Positions 1 to 9,219 are shown, counted from the stretch's first letter. The stretch is DNA of 64,000 nucleotides from an uncultured Bacilli bacterium (GCA_934098295.1 CAKONV010000003.1:62001-126000), one strand, 5' to 3'. Numbers and translations are program-made. Notes: generated by a model from the sequence alone, not told the origin.

Positions 1-220
1 TGAATATAATAGTGAAGAAAATGAAAAGAATAAAAATTCTAAATTCTTAAGAAAAGAATGTTTCTATTCAACAACTTCAAGAAGCTATTATGTTGGTAAA
101 GGTGTAACTGAAGAAATGGTAACTGGTAAGTTAGAAAATGGTGTATTAACTCTAGAAGTTAAAAAACCAGTAGAAACAAAACCAGTTAAACGTTATATTG
201 AAATTAAATAAAAAAAGAGG
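1..220. repeat. Direct repeat, copy 1 of 2 (hsp20 duplication)
   Basis: Bases 1-220 match 426-645 with a single mismatch at 199/624; the offset is 425 bp, which is the duplication unit. Similarity stops just after the AGAGG of the following Shine-Dalgarno site. Copy 1 is cut by the window start, so the full repeat may be longer. Confidence 0.95.
2..211 (+). CDS. hsp20: Hsp20 small heat-shock protein, C-terminal part (cut by window edge)
   Basis: The reading frame enters at base 2 and ends with TAA at 209-211. It encodes the second half of an alpha-crystallin domain protein, an ATP-independent cytoplasmic holdase. Bases 1-220 repeat bases 426-645 of the complete neighbour with one silent change that I could find (T199 versus C624, both Ile), so the two genes are a very recent tandem duplication or have been homogenised by gene conversion. 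The N-terminus and promoter lie outside the window. The shared stretch runs through the stop codon into the next ribosome binding site. Confidence 0.9.
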   Translation, partial: EYNSEENEKNKNSKFLRKECFYSTTSRSYYVGKGVTEEMVTGKLENGVLTLEVKKPVETKPVKRYIEIK

Positions 221-228
221 TAATATTT

Positions 229-636
229 ATGAAAAACGAAATTATGAGAAATAACTTTCTTGATCCATTCTTCTCAGACTTTTTTGAAGAAAATTCTAAT
301 AAAAAACTTATGAAGACTAATATCATAGATAATGGTGATCATTATGAATTTGAAATTGAACTTCCTAAGGTAAAGAAAGAAAATGTAAAAGTATCAGTTG
401 AAGATGGTTATTTAACTGTTAGTGCTGAATATAATAGTGAAGAAAATGAAAAGAATAAAAATTCTAAATTCTTAAGAAAAGAATGTTTCTATTCAACAAC
501 TTCAAGAAGCTATTATGTTGGTAAAGGTGTAACTGAAGAAATGGTAACTGGTAAGTTAGAAAATGGTGTATTAACTCTAGAAGTTAAAAAACCAGTAGAA
601 ACAAAACCAGTTAAACGTTATATCGAAATTAAATAA
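229..636 (+). CDS. hsp20: Hsp20/alpha-crystallin family small heat-shock protein
   Basis: A 135-residue small heat-shock protein, a cytoplasmic holdase that keeps unfolding proteins soluble for GroEL or DnaK. The alpha-crystallin domain covers roughly residues 30-125, with the hydrophobic strand pattern ELPKVKKENVKVSVEDG near 44-60 and the GVLTLEVKKP strand near 112-121. ATG 229 sits 8 nt after GAGG (217-220); Met6 at 244 is a less likely start. It follows an almost identical copy and lies 20 bp before groES, so hsp20-hsp20-groES-groEL looks like one heat-shock transcript. No CIRCE palindrome appears in the visible part; any such element would be upstream of base 1. Confidence 0.93.
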   Translation: MKNEIMRNNFLDPFFSDFFEENSNKKLMKTNIIDNGDHYEFEIELPKVKKENVKVSVEDGYLTVSAEYNSEENEKNKNSKFLRKECFYSTTSRSYYVGKGVTEEMVTGKLENGVLTLEVKKPVETKPVKRYIEIK

Positions 637-645
637 AAAAAGAGG
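426..645. repeat. Direct repeat, copy 2 of 2 (hsp20 duplication)
   Basis: Second copy of the 220-bp repeat at 1-220, covering the C-terminal half of the intact hsp20 and the start of the groES leader. Only base 624 differs from copy 1. Confidence 0.95.
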
Positions 646-656
646 AGAAAAAGAAA

Positions 657-932
657 ATGATTAGACCTTTAAACGGCAATGTTGTTTTAAAAAAAGAAGT
701 AACAGAAAATAAAACAGCAAGTGGTATTGTTTTATCTCAAAAAGCAGAAGAAGATTATGCTTTTGTAGTAGCTACAAGTAGTTACAAAGATGAATCTGGT
801 AATTTAGTAGAACCAGAAATTAGTGTTGGCGATAAAGTAGTTTATAAATCTTATAGTACTACAAAAGTTAAAGATAATGAAGAAGAATATTTAATCGTTT
901 CTTATAAAGACATTCTTGCGGTAATTAAATAG
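657..932 (+). CDS. groES: Co-chaperonin GroES
   Basis: A 91-residue Cpn10, the heptameric lid of the GroEL cage. It starts with the family pattern IRPLNGNVVLKKE, has the mobile loop around residues 16-30 (ENKTASGIVLSQKAEE, with the IVL hydrophobic contact to GroEL) and ends in the usual beta strand (YKDILAVIK). Length is normal for the family. ATG 657 follows AGAGGAG at 640-646. groEL starts 11 bp downstream of its stop, so the two are cotranscribed. Confidence 0.95.
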   Translation: MIRPLNGNVVLKKEVTENKTASGIVLSQKAEEDYAFVVATSSYKDESGNLVEPEISVGDKVVYKSYSTTKVKDNEEEYLIVSYKDILAVIK

Positions 933-943
933 AGGTGAAAAAT

Positions 944-2548
944 ATGGGAAAAGAAATAAGATTTGGTAGTGAAGCTAAGAAATCAATGCTAAAGGGTATT
1001 GATAGTTTAGCTGATACTGTAAAAGTAACTTTAGGCCCTAAAGGTCGTAATGTAGTTTTGGATAAAAGTTATGGTAGTCCTCTTATTACTAATGACGGAG
1101 TAACAATCGCTAAAGAAATTGAATTTGATGATCCTTTTGAAAATATGGGTGCCAAATTAATATATGAGGTAGCTAATAACACTAATGATGTTGCTGGTGA
1201 TGGTACAACAACGGCAACTCTATTAGCCCAAAAAATGATTCATGAAGGTTTAAATGCAGTAGAAAAGGGTGCTAACCCAGTATTAATGCGTGAAGGTATT
1301 GATAAGGCTGCTAAAATGGTTAGTGAGAAATTATTAGAACATTCTAAAAAAATTGAATCTAGTCAAGATATCGCTTCTGTTGCAACTATTTCATCAGGAA
1401 GTAGCGAAATTGGTGAAATCATTGCCAAGGCAATGGATACAGTTGGTAAAGATGGCGTTATCAATGTTGATGAATCAAAAGGATTTGAAACAAGTTTAGA
1501 AGTAACTGAAGGTATGAAATATGATAAGGGTTATATTTCTCCTTACATGTTAAGTGATCGTGAAAAGAATAATGTTGTTTTGGAAGATGCGTTAGTTTTA
1601 GTAACTAATAACAAAGTAAATTCTATTCAAGATATATTACCTGTCTTAGAATCTATCGTTGAATCGCACAAACCATTACTAATTATTGCTGATGATATGG
1701 ATCAAGAAACAATTTCAACTATCGTTTTAAACAAACTTAGAGGTACATTTAATGTCGTAGCTACAAAAGCTCCTGGATTTGGTGATAACCAAGCACAAAC
1801 CTTAAGTGATATTGCCTTATTAGTTGGTGCTAAGTTTATTGAAAAAGATTTAAAGATGGAATTAAAAGATGTTCATGTTGAGGATTTAGGTAGTGCTAAG
1901 AAGATTATAATTGATAAGGATTCAACAACCATTATTGGTGGGGCTGGTGATAAAGAAGCCTTAAAAGAACATATCAATAAATTATCAACTCTTCTTGCTA
2001 ATACAACGAATAAACATGATCAAGAACAAATTAGTAATAGACTTGCTAAACTTAGCAATGGTGTCGCTTTAATTAAAGTTGGTGCTACAACCGAAGCTGA
2101 GCTAAAAGAAAAGAAATTAAGAATTGAAGATGCTCTTAACGCTACTAAAGCGGCTGTAAAAGAAGGTATTGTTCTTGGTGGGGGAGCTACTTTGATTAGT
2201 ATTTACAAAGAAATTAAATCTTCATTAACAAGTAAAGTAACTGATATTCAACGTGGTATGAATGTTGTCTTAGATTCACTAGAAGAACCATTATATCAAA
2301 TAGCTGAAAATGCTGGATTTAGTGGTAAAAACATTGTTGAAGAACAATTCAAGGCTCGTAGCAATATGGGATTTGATGCTAAGACTGGTACTTGGGTAAA
2401 CATGTGGGAAAAAGGTATTGTTGATCCTACAATGGTTACAAGAAGTGCTGTTCTAAATGCTGCATCAATTGCGGGATTATTCTTAACAACAGAAGCATCA
2501 GTTGCTCAAGTAAAAAAAGAAGATAACAAAACTCCTGAAATGTACTAA
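944..2548 (+). CDS. groEL: Chaperonin GroEL (60 kDa)
   Basis: A 534-residue group I chaperonin that folds proteins in the cytoplasm by ATP-driven encapsulation under GroES. Visible landmarks are the N-terminal phosphate-binding stretch LGPKGRNVVLDKSYG, the catalytic GDGTTTATLLAQ motif (Asp near residue 86), and the ATEAELKEKKLRIEDALNA and GGGA segments of the C-terminal equatorial domain. The protein ends KTPEMY and lacks the Gly-Gly-Met tail common in other bacteria. I chose ATG 944, with AGAGGTG at 931-937 as ribosome binding site; the in-frame GTG at 935 lies inside that site. A strong terminator follows. Confidence 0.97.
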   Translation: MGKEIRFGSEAKKSMLKGIDSLADTVKVTLGPKGRNVVLDKSYGSPLITNDGVTIAKEIEFDDPFENMGAKLIYEVANNTNDVAGDGTTTATLLAQKMIHEGLNAVEKGANPVLMREGIDKAAKMVSEKLLEHSKKIESSQDIASVATISSGSSEIGEIIAKAMDTVGKDGVINVDESKGFETSLEVTEGMKYDKGYISPYMLSDREKNNVVLEDALVLVTNNKVNSIQDILPVLESIVESHKPLLIIADDMDQETISTIVLNKLRGTFNVVATKAPGFGDNQAQTLSDIALLVGAKFIEKDLKMELKDVHVEDLGSAKKIIIDKDSTTIIGGAGDKEALKEHINKLSTLLANTTNKHDQEQISNRLAKLSNGVALIKVGATTEAELKEKKLRIEDALNATKAAVKEGIVLGGGATLISIYKEIKSSLTSKVTDIQRGMNVVLDSLEEPLYQIAENAGFSGKNIVEEQFKARSNMGFDAKTGTWVNMWEKGIVDPTMVTRSAVLNAASIAGLFLTTEASVAQVKKEDNKTPEMY

Positions 2549-2560
2549 AATAAAAAATAA

Positions 2561-2607
2561 AAGAACTTTGATTATTTAAAAAATAGTCAAGGTTCTTTCT
2601 TTTTTTT
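2561..2607 (+). terminator. Rho-independent terminator after groESL
   Basis: Imperfect stem AAGAACTTTGATTATTT pairing with AAATAGTCAAGGTTCTT (two G-U type pairs), short A-rich loop, followed by a run of eight T. It separates the chaperone operon from the WYL regulator. Confidence 0.9.
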
Positions 2608-2646
2608 AAAAAATAATATATAATAAGTAAAAAAGGAGTATAAAGT

Positions 2647-3621
2647 ATGTCAGTTGAAAGTAAAAAAATAGCCATTTTAAGAATATTAGATATCTTAGAA
2701 AAGGAAAGTGATGAACAAAACCCCTTAACATATGAAAAAATTGAAAATTTACTTTATACTAGGTTTGGCATTGAAATAGAAAGAAAAGCAATTGCTAGAA
2801 ACATTTCTTTGTTAAATGAAGCTGGTTATCCAATTAAAGTAACTAATAAAGGAAGTTATTTGGAAAACAGATTATTTGAAAATGCCGAAATAAGATTATT
2901 AATTGACAGCATTCTAAGCAGTAGGTATTTAAATGAAAAACATTCCAAAGATTTGATTGAAAAACTTTCAAGTCTTGGTGGCCATAATTTTAATACCCAT
3001 ATTAAACATGTATATGCTATAAATAGTTTTCAAAAAAGTGATAATTATTCATTATTATTAAACATAGAACTAATCGATGAAGCTATTGAAAATGAAAAAC
3101 AAGTGATTTTTACATATAACAAATATGATATTGATAACAAACTTCATAGTACGAAAAAACAAATTGTCAGTCCCTATCAATTAATTATTCATAATCAAAG
3201 ATATTATTTGATGTGTTATAACGAATATTGGAAACAAATGGGTTTTTACCGTCTAGATAAAATCACTGATATAAAAATTTTAGATACTCCTCTTACCATA
3301 GTTAATAACATAAAAGGGTATGAAAAAGGAATTGATTATAAAGATTTATCTTGTGCTAGACCATATATGTATACAGACAAAGCTATATATATTACAATCA
3401 AATGTCGAAAGAATCTTTACGATGATATTGTCGATTGGTTTGGACATGAAAATAAAATAACGGATTTAGGTGATGAAATCTTAGTTACCGTTTTAGCAAG
3501 TCCTAAAGCTCTTTCTTATTGGGCCCTTCAATATTTAGATAGTGCCGAAATAATAAAACCTGAGTCTTTAAGAAATGAAATAAGAGAAAAAATAGAAGAT
3601 GGCTTAAAGAAATATCAATAA
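2647..3621 (+). CDS. Helix-turn-helix / WYL-domain transcriptional regulator
   Basis: A 324-residue regulator of the HTH_11 plus WYL type (YafY-like). Residues 1-70 form a winged helix (AILRILDILEKESDE, IERKAIARNISLLNEAGYPI); the middle to C-terminal part contains the WYL fold, seen as SPYQLIIHNQRYYLMCYNE and FYRLDKITDIKIL near residues 177-215. WYL domains sense ligands or nucleic acid and control DNA repair, phage defence or metabolism; the ligand and targets here cannot be told. AAAGGAG at 2632-2638 precedes ATG 2647. A TATAAT lies at 2619-2624 without a good -35 box. The gene appears monocistronic; no defence genes lie beside it. Confidence 0.85.
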   Translation: MSVESKKIAILRILDILEKESDEQNPLTYEKIENLLYTRFGIEIERKAIARNISLLNEAGYPIKVTNKGSYLENRLFENAEIRLLIDSILSSRYLNEKHSKDLIEKLSSLGGHNFNTHIKHVYAINSFQKSDNYSLLLNIELIDEAIENEKQVIFTYNKYDIDNKLHSTKKQIVSPYQLIIHNQRYYLMCYNEYWKQMGFYRLDKITDIKILDTPLTIVNNIKGYEKGIDYKDLSCARPYMYTDKAIYITIKCRKNLYDDIVDWFGHENKITDLGDEILVTVLASPKALSYWALQYLDSAEIIKPESLRNEIREKIEDGLKKYQ

Positions 3622-3693
3622 TTATTTGACTATCCCTTTTTTGGTATATTCATTGTAGTATTATATTATTGAAAAACAATATGAAAGGCAAAG

Positions 3694-4218
3694 ATGAATA
3701 TGAAAACTTGGAATTTTGAAAAACTACAAAAAATGGATAGTAATAAACAGTTTGGACTTTTTACTTTATACTTGTGTGAAAATGAAAAAAACAAAAATAT
3801 TGTAACAAATATGTATAAAAAAATTTCTAATGCGAACGATTTTAAAAGTTTATATTATAATTTATCTGGAAATAATATTAACAACAATGTTATTAATGTT
3901 GTAAATTCTTATAAAAGTAGTCTTTCTATAATCAATCAATTAGAAAATACCGCTTCTTTAAAAATTGCTATCCTTGATGATTGGCGTTTTGTTGAAGACA
4001 AAAGAAAATGGTTTGTGGAAAAACTTACATCAATTGCGGTAAACAAAAAATTAATAATTGTTATTTTAAAATATCTACCAATGAAATATCAAAGTCATGA
4101 ATTGACAATTAAAAAAGAAGATCTTATCTATTATAGTCGCTTTTTCTCATCATCTAGGCATCAAATAGTTTTAAGAAGTAGCGATGCTAATCATGTATTT
4201 TATAGATTAAAGTCTTAA
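3694..4218 (+). CDS. Hypothetical protein, 174 aa, unrecognised
   Basis: I do not recognise this family. It is a soluble, basic and Asn/Lys-rich protein without a signal peptide or membrane segment. The central part (SLKIAILDDWRFVEDKRKW, then VNKKLIIVILKYLP) alternates hydrophobic strands and charged helices, so a small alpha/beta fold is plausible. GAAAGG at 3683-3688 supports ATG 3694; ATG 3700, two codons later, is equally possible. It stands alone between the WYL regulator and galK, in the same orientation and with similar base composition to its neighbours. It could be a target or partner of the WYL regulator, but only adjacency suggests this. Confidence 0.6.
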   Translation: MNMKTWNFEKLQKMDSNKQFGLFTLYLCENEKNKNIVTNMYKKISNANDFKSLYYNLSGNNINNNVINVVNSYKSSLSIINQLENTASLKIAILDDWRFVEDKRKWFVEKLTSIAVNKKLIIVILKYLPMKYQSHELTIKKEDLIYYSRFFSSSRHQIVLRSSDANHVFYRLKS

Positions 4219-4239
4219 AAAATATTACGATGAGAGCTG

Positions 4240-4265
4240 ATTAAAAATATTATTAATATTTTTAA
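4240..4265 (+). terminator. Weak AT-only hairpin before galK
   Basis: A near-perfect AT palindrome (TTAAAAATATT pairing with AATATTTTTAA) followed by a mixed T-rich stretch. It may end the upstream orphan transcript, but the stem has no GC pairs, so it is weak. Confidence 0.35.
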
Positions 4266-4341
4266 TTATTTTACTATACATAAGGCATTAATAAATGGTA
4301 TAATATCACTTGTAAAACATAAAGAAGTTAGGAATTAAAAG

Positions 4342-5535
4342 ATGGATATCATATTAGAACTAAAAAACAAATTTTTTCAAACATTTAACGAAGATATAGA
4401 ATCCTTATATTTTTCCCCGGGAAGAATAAATTTAATAGGAGAACATATTGATTACAATGGTGGATTAGTTTTACCGGTAACAATTTCGTTAGGACTTTAT
4501 GCTGGTGTTAAACGCAATAATTCTTCCATAGTAAGAATCATTTCTTATCCCTTTTATGATAAAGAAATACTAGAATTGAATTTGAAAAAATTAGAATATG
4601 ATGTTCCATCTTTTTTAGTATATTTAAAGGGCATTATTCTTGTGTTAGAGAAAAAATATCATATATCATTAAAGATGGGCTTTGATATTTGTATAATATC
4701 AACCTTGCCACCTTCTTCAGGCCTTTCTTCATCAGCTGCTCTTGAACTTTTATTTATTCATATTATTGATGAATACTATCATTTGTCGCTAAAAGAAAAA
4801 GAAAAAATAGAAATCGCTGTGGAAGCTGAACACGAATATGCTAAAGTAAATTGTGGAATTATGGATCAAGCTAGTGTTGAACTAGGCAAAATAAATAAAG
4901 CCTTACTGCTAAATACATCAAATCTTAATTACAAGTACATTCCTTTAAATTTAGATAAAGAAACCTTAGTTATAATTAATACCAATAAACCCCGTGCACT
5001 TGTTAATTCTAAATATAATGAAAGAAGAGAAGAATGCAAACAAGCTTTAGATATTTTACATTCCTTTAATAAAAAAAGTAATCTATGTGATTATGGATTA
5101 GATGAATTAGAAAAACATAAAGATAGTCTTACGGAAGTATTATATAAAAGAGCACATCATGTTATTAGTGAAAATTTAAGAGTAAAGGCAAGCGTTAAGG
5201 CTTTAGAAAATAATGATTATTTAACTCTAGGTGCTCTTTTGAAAGAATCACATTTATCTTTAAAAAATGATTATGAAGTAACAGGAGAAGAATTAGATTT
5301 AATTTATTATTCTTTAATAAATTTGCCAAAAGTCTTGGGAATAAGAATGACAGGTGCTGGTTTTGGAGGTTGCTTAATCGCTATTTTCAATACTAAAGAT
5401 AAAGAAGAAATATCTAGTATTATAAAAAATGTTAATGAAAAGTATTATTCAAAAACCGGGCTTAATTTAGATTATTATATTGTAAAAATTTCTTGTGGAA
5501 CTTGTAAGCTAGTGGGTGATAAAAATGTTAATTGA
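4342..5535 (+). CDS. galK: Galactokinase
   Basis: A 397-residue GHMP kinase that phosphorylates alpha-D-galactose to galactose-1-phosphate, the first step of the Leloir pathway. Key motifs are the galactose-binding signature SPGRINLIGEHIDYNGG (residues 25-41), the ATP-binding PPSSGLSSSAALE (123-135) and the C-terminal MTGAGFGGC (336-344), the three GHMP motifs in order. Length is typical. ATG 4342 follows AGTTAGGAA; a TATAAT at 4299-4304 is the likely -10 box. galT starts inside its last codons, so the two are translationally coupled. No galE, galM or galactose transporter is nearby, so epimerase must be encoded elsewhere. Confidence 0.95.
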   Translation: MDIILELKNKFFQTFNEDIESLYFSPGRINLIGEHIDYNGGLVLPVTISLGLYAGVKRNNSSIVRIISYPFYDKEILELNLKKLEYDVPSFLVYLKGIILVLEKKYHISLKMGFDICIISTLPPSSGLSSSAALELLFIHIIDEYYHLSLKEKEKIEIAVEAEHEYAKVNCGIMDQASVELGKINKALLLNTSNLNYKYIPLNLDKETLVIINTNKPRALVNSKYNERREECKQALDILHSFNKKSNLCDYGLDELEKHKDSLTEVLYKRAHHVISENLRVKASVKALENNDYLTLGALLKESHLSLKNDYEVTGEELDLIYYSLINLPKVLGIRMTGAGFGGCLIAIFNTKDKEEISSIIKNVNEKYYSKTGLNLDYYIVKISCGTCKLVGDKNVN

Positions 5536-6976
5536 TTCAATGTATGAATTTGTTAATTATGGTCTTAAAAATAATTTGATAGAAGAAATTGATGCTATTT
5601 ATATTTTTAACAAATTACAAAATTTATATAATACTAACTATAATCCTCACTTTTCATTTTTAAATGAGCCACAAGAACTTGATAAAACTCTAAATGATTT
5701 AACATTTTATGCCTTAGAAAAAAAACTAATTAAGGATGAAGGTTGCTCAATTACAAATTTTAAAACAAGACTTTTAGATTATCTAACTCCTATTCCTAGT
5801 ATTGTTCAAGATAAATTTTTTTCACACTATAAAACCTCCCCCATTGCCGCTACTAATTACTTTTATGATTTAATGATGAAAGTAAATTATGTAAAAAGAG
5901 AAGCGATTAAGAAAAATATAGTTTATGAAAATGATTCATTGTATGGAAAAATGATTATAACAATTAACTTATCTAAGCCAGAAAAAGATCCAAAAGAAAT
6001 AAAAAAGGCTTTAACTTTAGCTCTTGCTAGTTATCCAAAATGCCAATTATGTTATGAAAATGTAGGTTATGGTGGTAACAAAATAAAAGATGCTAAAAAT
6101 AATTTACGAGTTATACCTATTAAATTAAATAATTTAGATTATTATTTTCAATATTCTCCTTATGGATATTATAACGAACATTGTATTGTTTTTAAAAAAG
6201 AACATGAAAAAATGAAAATCAATAAAGAGACTTTTGAAAACTTATTTGCTTTTGTTGATATGTTTCCTCATTATTTTTTAGGTAGTAATGCTGATTTACC
6301 AATTGTTGGTGGTTCTATTTTAAGCCATGATCACTATCAAGGTGGAAACTACGTTTTTCCTCTTGACCATGCTAAAGTTTTAAAAGAACTAATAATTGAT
6401 GATGTTAAAGTAAACATTTTATTTTGGCCACTTACTTGTTTCGAACTACTTAGTAGTAATAAGGATAAAGTAATTAATCTTGCTAATAAAATTTATAAAA
6501 ATTGGCAAGAATATAATAATGAAAAAATAAATATTTTTTCGAGTAAGAATGATGTATGTAATACAGTTACACCCATTGCTAGAAAAAAAGGAAATAATTA
6601 TTCTTTGATTTTAGCTTTGCGAAATAATAAGGTAAGTACAACTAAACCTTATGGATACTTTCACCCTGATGAAAAATTACATCATATAAAAAAGGAAAAC
6701 ATCGGATTAATTGAAGTTATGGGCCTTGCCATTCTTCCTGGTCGCTTGAAGGACGAATTAGACTTATTAGACAAAATTTTAAAAGGAACCGTTAGTGAAG
6801 AAAAAATAGAATTGATTGCTAAACATAAAGAATGGTATAATGAACTTAAACTAAAGAAAAATGTATGCTTAAAGGATGAATTAGGTAAAAAATTCATTCA
6901 AGTATTAGAAAGCACTAATGTCTTTAAATATGGTAGTTTGAATGATGTTATAGACTTTTTAAATAATATAAAATGA
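5525..6976 (+). CDS. galT: UDP-glucose--hexose-1-phosphate uridylyltransferase, class II (Firmicute type)
   Basis: A 483-residue class II GalT, which swaps UMP between UDP-glucose and galactose-1-phosphate to give UDP-galactose and glucose-1-phosphate. The Firmicute-type signature is visible as NADLPIVGGSILSHDHYQGG (near residues 257-276), carrying the active-site His residues, together with YYFQYSPYGYYNEHCIVF upstream. It overlaps galK by 11 bp. I chose ATG 5525, preceded by GGGTG at 5514-5518 inside galK; the GTG at 5516 belongs to that ribosome site. It completes a two-gene galactose-use operon. Confidence 0.93.
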   Translation: MLIDSMYEFVNYGLKNNLIEEIDAIYIFNKLQNLYNTNYNPHFSFLNEPQELDKTLNDLTFYALEKKLIKDEGCSITNFKTRLLDYLTPIPSIVQDKFFSHYKTSPIAATNYFYDLMMKVNYVKREAIKKNIVYENDSLYGKMIITINLSKPEKDPKEIKKALTLALASYPKCQLCYENVGYGGNKIKDAKNNLRVIPIKLNNLDYYFQYSPYGYYNEHCIVFKKEHEKMKINKETFENLFAFVDMFPHYFLGSNADLPIVGGSILSHDHYQGGNYVFPLDHAKVLKELIIDDVKVNILFWPLTCFELLSSNKDKVINLANKIYKNWQEYNNEKINIFSSKNDVCNTVTPIARKKGNNYSLILALRNNKVSTTKPYGYFHPDEKLHHIKKENIGLIEVMGLAILPGRLKDELDLLDKILKGTVSEEKIELIAKHKEWYNELKLKKNVCLKDELGKKFIQVLESTNVFKYGSLNDVIDFLNNIK

Positions 6977-6995
6977 AAGAAAGGAAAAATAAAAA

Positions 6996-8228
6996 ATGAG
7001 TAGTTTTAATATCAATAGTGAAATTGGTCGTTTAAAAACCGTTTTATTACACCGTCCTGGTGAAGAATTAAATAACTTGACTCCTAAATATTTAGGTGAT
7101 TTATTATTTGATGATATTCCATGGTTACCTCTTGCTCAAAAAGAACATGATTCTTTTGCGGATACTTTTAGAGCAGCTGGTGTTAAAGTAGTTTATCTTG
7201 TTGATTTAGTTACAGAATCATTACATAATGATAAAATAAAAAATGAATTCATTGATGAATTTATCGATGAAGCTAACATCTATAGTGAAACCTTAAAAGA
7301 ATTAGTTACTCTATATTTAAGAAAAATTGAAAATACCAAAGAAATGGTAATTAAGACTATGGCTGGAATTAAAAAAACAGAATTATCTGATTATCACGCT
7401 AGAACCTTAACAGATTTTGTTGGTGATTATCCGTTTATCACAAGTCCTATGCCTAATCTTTATTTTACCAGAGACCCTTTTGTGGTTATAAACGATGGAA
7501 TTTCTCTTAATAAAATGTATTCTTTAACACGTTCAAGAGAAACAATTTATGGTAAATATATCTTTAAATATCATCCGCTTTATCATAATGATAAATTATT
7601 TTATGATAGGACTTATAAAGTAAATATTGAAGGTGGCGATATTTTAGTACTAAATAAAAAGACACTAATTGTTGGTATTAGCCAAAGAACCCATCCTTCT
7701 GCTATTGAATTATTAGCTAAAAATTTATTTTATAATAACAAAACAGAATATGAAACAATTCTTGCTTTCAGCATTCCTAAATATCGTACCTTTATGCATT
7801 TAGATACCATTTTTACCCAAGTTGATTATGATAAATTTACAATTCATAAAGAATGTTATGATAATTTAAAAGTCTTTAAATTAACAAGAGATTTGACAAG
7901 AAAAGGAAAACTAAAAGTAGAAGAATTAAACGATTCTTTAGAAAATATTTTAGAAGAATATTTAAAAAGAAAAATAACTTTGATTTCTTGTGGTGGCAAC
8001 GATTCTGTTTCTGCTGATCGTGAACAATGGAGTGATGGCAGCAATACGATTGCGATAGCACCAGGAGAGGTTATAACCTATGAAAGAAATGATATTACTA
8101 ATCAAGTTTTAAAAAGTTATGGTATTAAAGTCCACACGATTCCTTCAAGTGAATTATCACGAGGAAGAGGAGGACCACGCTGTATGTGTATGCCATTAGA
8201 AAGAGAAGAAATAAAGGAGAATAATTAA
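6996..8228 (+). CDS. arcA: Arginine deiminase
   Basis: A 410-residue arginine deiminase that hydrolyses L-arginine to citrulline and ammonia in the cytoplasm. Family motifs are intact: FTRDPF near residue 158, EGGDIL near 213, MHLDTIFTQVD near 268-278, and the catalytic cysteine in RGRGGPRCMCMPLERE (Cys396). ATG 6996 follows GAAAGG. It opens a run arcA-arcB-arcC-decarboxylase with gaps of 1, 0 and about 11 bp, so the four genes are certainly one operon. The pathway yields one ATP per arginine and ammonia for acid resistance. No ArgR-type box or arcD antiporter was seen here. Confidence 0.96.
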   Translation: MSSFNINSEIGRLKTVLLHRPGEELNNLTPKYLGDLLFDDIPWLPLAQKEHDSFADTFRAAGVKVVYLVDLVTESLHNDKIKNEFIDEFIDEANIYSETLKELVTLYLRKIENTKEMVIKTMAGIKKTELSDYHARTLTDFVGDYPFITSPMPNLYFTRDPFVVINDGISLNKMYSLTRSRETIYGKYIFKYHPLYHNDKLFYDRTYKVNIEGGDILVLNKKTLIVGISQRTHPSAIELLAKNLFYNNKTEYETILAFSIPKYRTFMHLDTIFTQVDYDKFTIHKECYDNLKVFKLTRDLTRKGKLKVEELNDSLENILEEYLKRKITLISCGGNDSVSADREQWSDGSNTIAIAPGEVITYERNDITNQVLKSYGIKVHTIPSSELSRGRGGPRCMCMPLEREEIKENN

Positions 8229-8229
8229 A

Positions 8230-9219
8230 ATGAATTTATACCAAAGAAACTTACTAACATTATTAGATTATACGGAAGAAGAAATAGCTTACTTACTAGA
8301 TTTAGCTAGTGATTTGAAAGAAAAAAAGAAAAACGGTATTGATACAAAAGTTCTAAAGGGTAAAAATATTGTTTTATTGTTTGAAAAAGATTCTACAAGA
8401 ACAAGATGCGCTTTTGAAGTTGCCGCTTATGATTTAGGAATGCACGCAACTTATCTTGGTCCCACTGGTTCCCAAATGGGTAAAAAAGAAAGTATTAAAG
8501 ATACTGCTAGAGTCCTTGGAAGAATGTATGATGGCATAGAGTATCGTGGTTTTAAACAATCAACAGTTGAAACATTAGCAGAATATGCTAAAGTTCCTGT
8601 ATGGAATGGATTAACGGAAGAATATCATCCAACTCAAATATTAGCTGATCTTTTGACAATAAAAGAACATTTTGGAACCTTAAAGGGCATTAAAATGGCT
8701 TATTTAGGTGATGCTAGATATAACATGGGTAATTCACTTATGATTGGAGCTAGTAAAATGGGATTAGATTTTAGAGCAGTTGCTCCTAAAGAACTTTGGC
8801 CAAGTGAGTCACTAGTTGAAAAATGTAAGGAAGCTTGCCAAAAATCAGGTGCGAAAATCACTCTTACTGAAAATATTGATGAGGGAATAAAAGATGCTGA
8901 TGTCGTTGTAACTGATGTATGGGTTTCAATGGGTGAAGCTGATAGTGTTTGGGAGGAAAGAATTAAACTACTAAAACCTTATCAAGTTAATCAAACTTTA
9001 ATGGCAAAAGCAAGTAAAAATGCTATATTTATGCACTGCTTACCATCTTTCCATAATTTAGAAACTAAAATAGGAATGGAAGTTTATGAAAAATATGGAT
9101 TAAATGGATTAGAAGTAACGGAAGAAGTTTTTGAAGGACCACAATCAGTAGTATTTGATGAAGCTGAAAACCGTCTACATACAATTAAAGCAGTACTATA
9201 CGCAACGATGGTAAAGTAA
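8230..9219 (+). CDS. arcB: Ornithine carbamoyltransferase, catabolic
   Basis: A 329-residue transcarbamoylase that converts citrulline plus phosphate to ornithine and carbamoyl phosphate in the ADI pathway. Carbamoyl-phosphate motif DSTRTRCAFE (Ser55-Arg59), the ornithine loop VSMGE, and HCLPSFHN near residue 269 are all present. Catabolic rather than biosynthetic use is inferred from its place between arcA and arcC. AAGGAG precedes ATG 8230, one base after the arcA stop. Confidence 0.95.
   Translation: MNLYQRNLLTLLDYTEEEIAYLLDLASDLKEKKKNGIDTKVLKGKNIVLLFEKDSTRTRCAFEVAAYDLGMHATYLGPTGSQMGKKESIKDTARVLGRMYDGIEYRGFKQSTVETLAEYAKVPVWNGLTEEYHPTQILADLLTIKEHFGTLKGIKMAYLGDARYNMGNSLMIGASKMGLDFRAVAPKELWPSESLVEKCKEACQKSGAKITLTENIDEGIKDADVVVTDVWVSMGEADSVWEERIKLLKPYQVNQTLMAKASKNAIFMHCLPSFHNLETKIGMEVYEKYGLNGLEVTEEVFEGPQSVVFDEAENRLHTIKAVLYATMVK

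Noticed and set aside
935..943. GTG start for GroEL at 935
   Set aside because: The GTG is part of the AGAGGTG ribosome site; ATG 944 gives the standard GroEL N-terminus.
2436..2675. Minus-strand open frame across the groEL end
   Set aside because: Shadow of groEL and its terminator; low-complexity Leu/Phe product from AT-rich antisense sequence.
3626..3654. Promoter TTGACT before the orphan gene at 3694
   Set aside because: No -10 box occurs at an acceptable spacing (TATATT is 13 bp and TAGTAT about 24 bp away).
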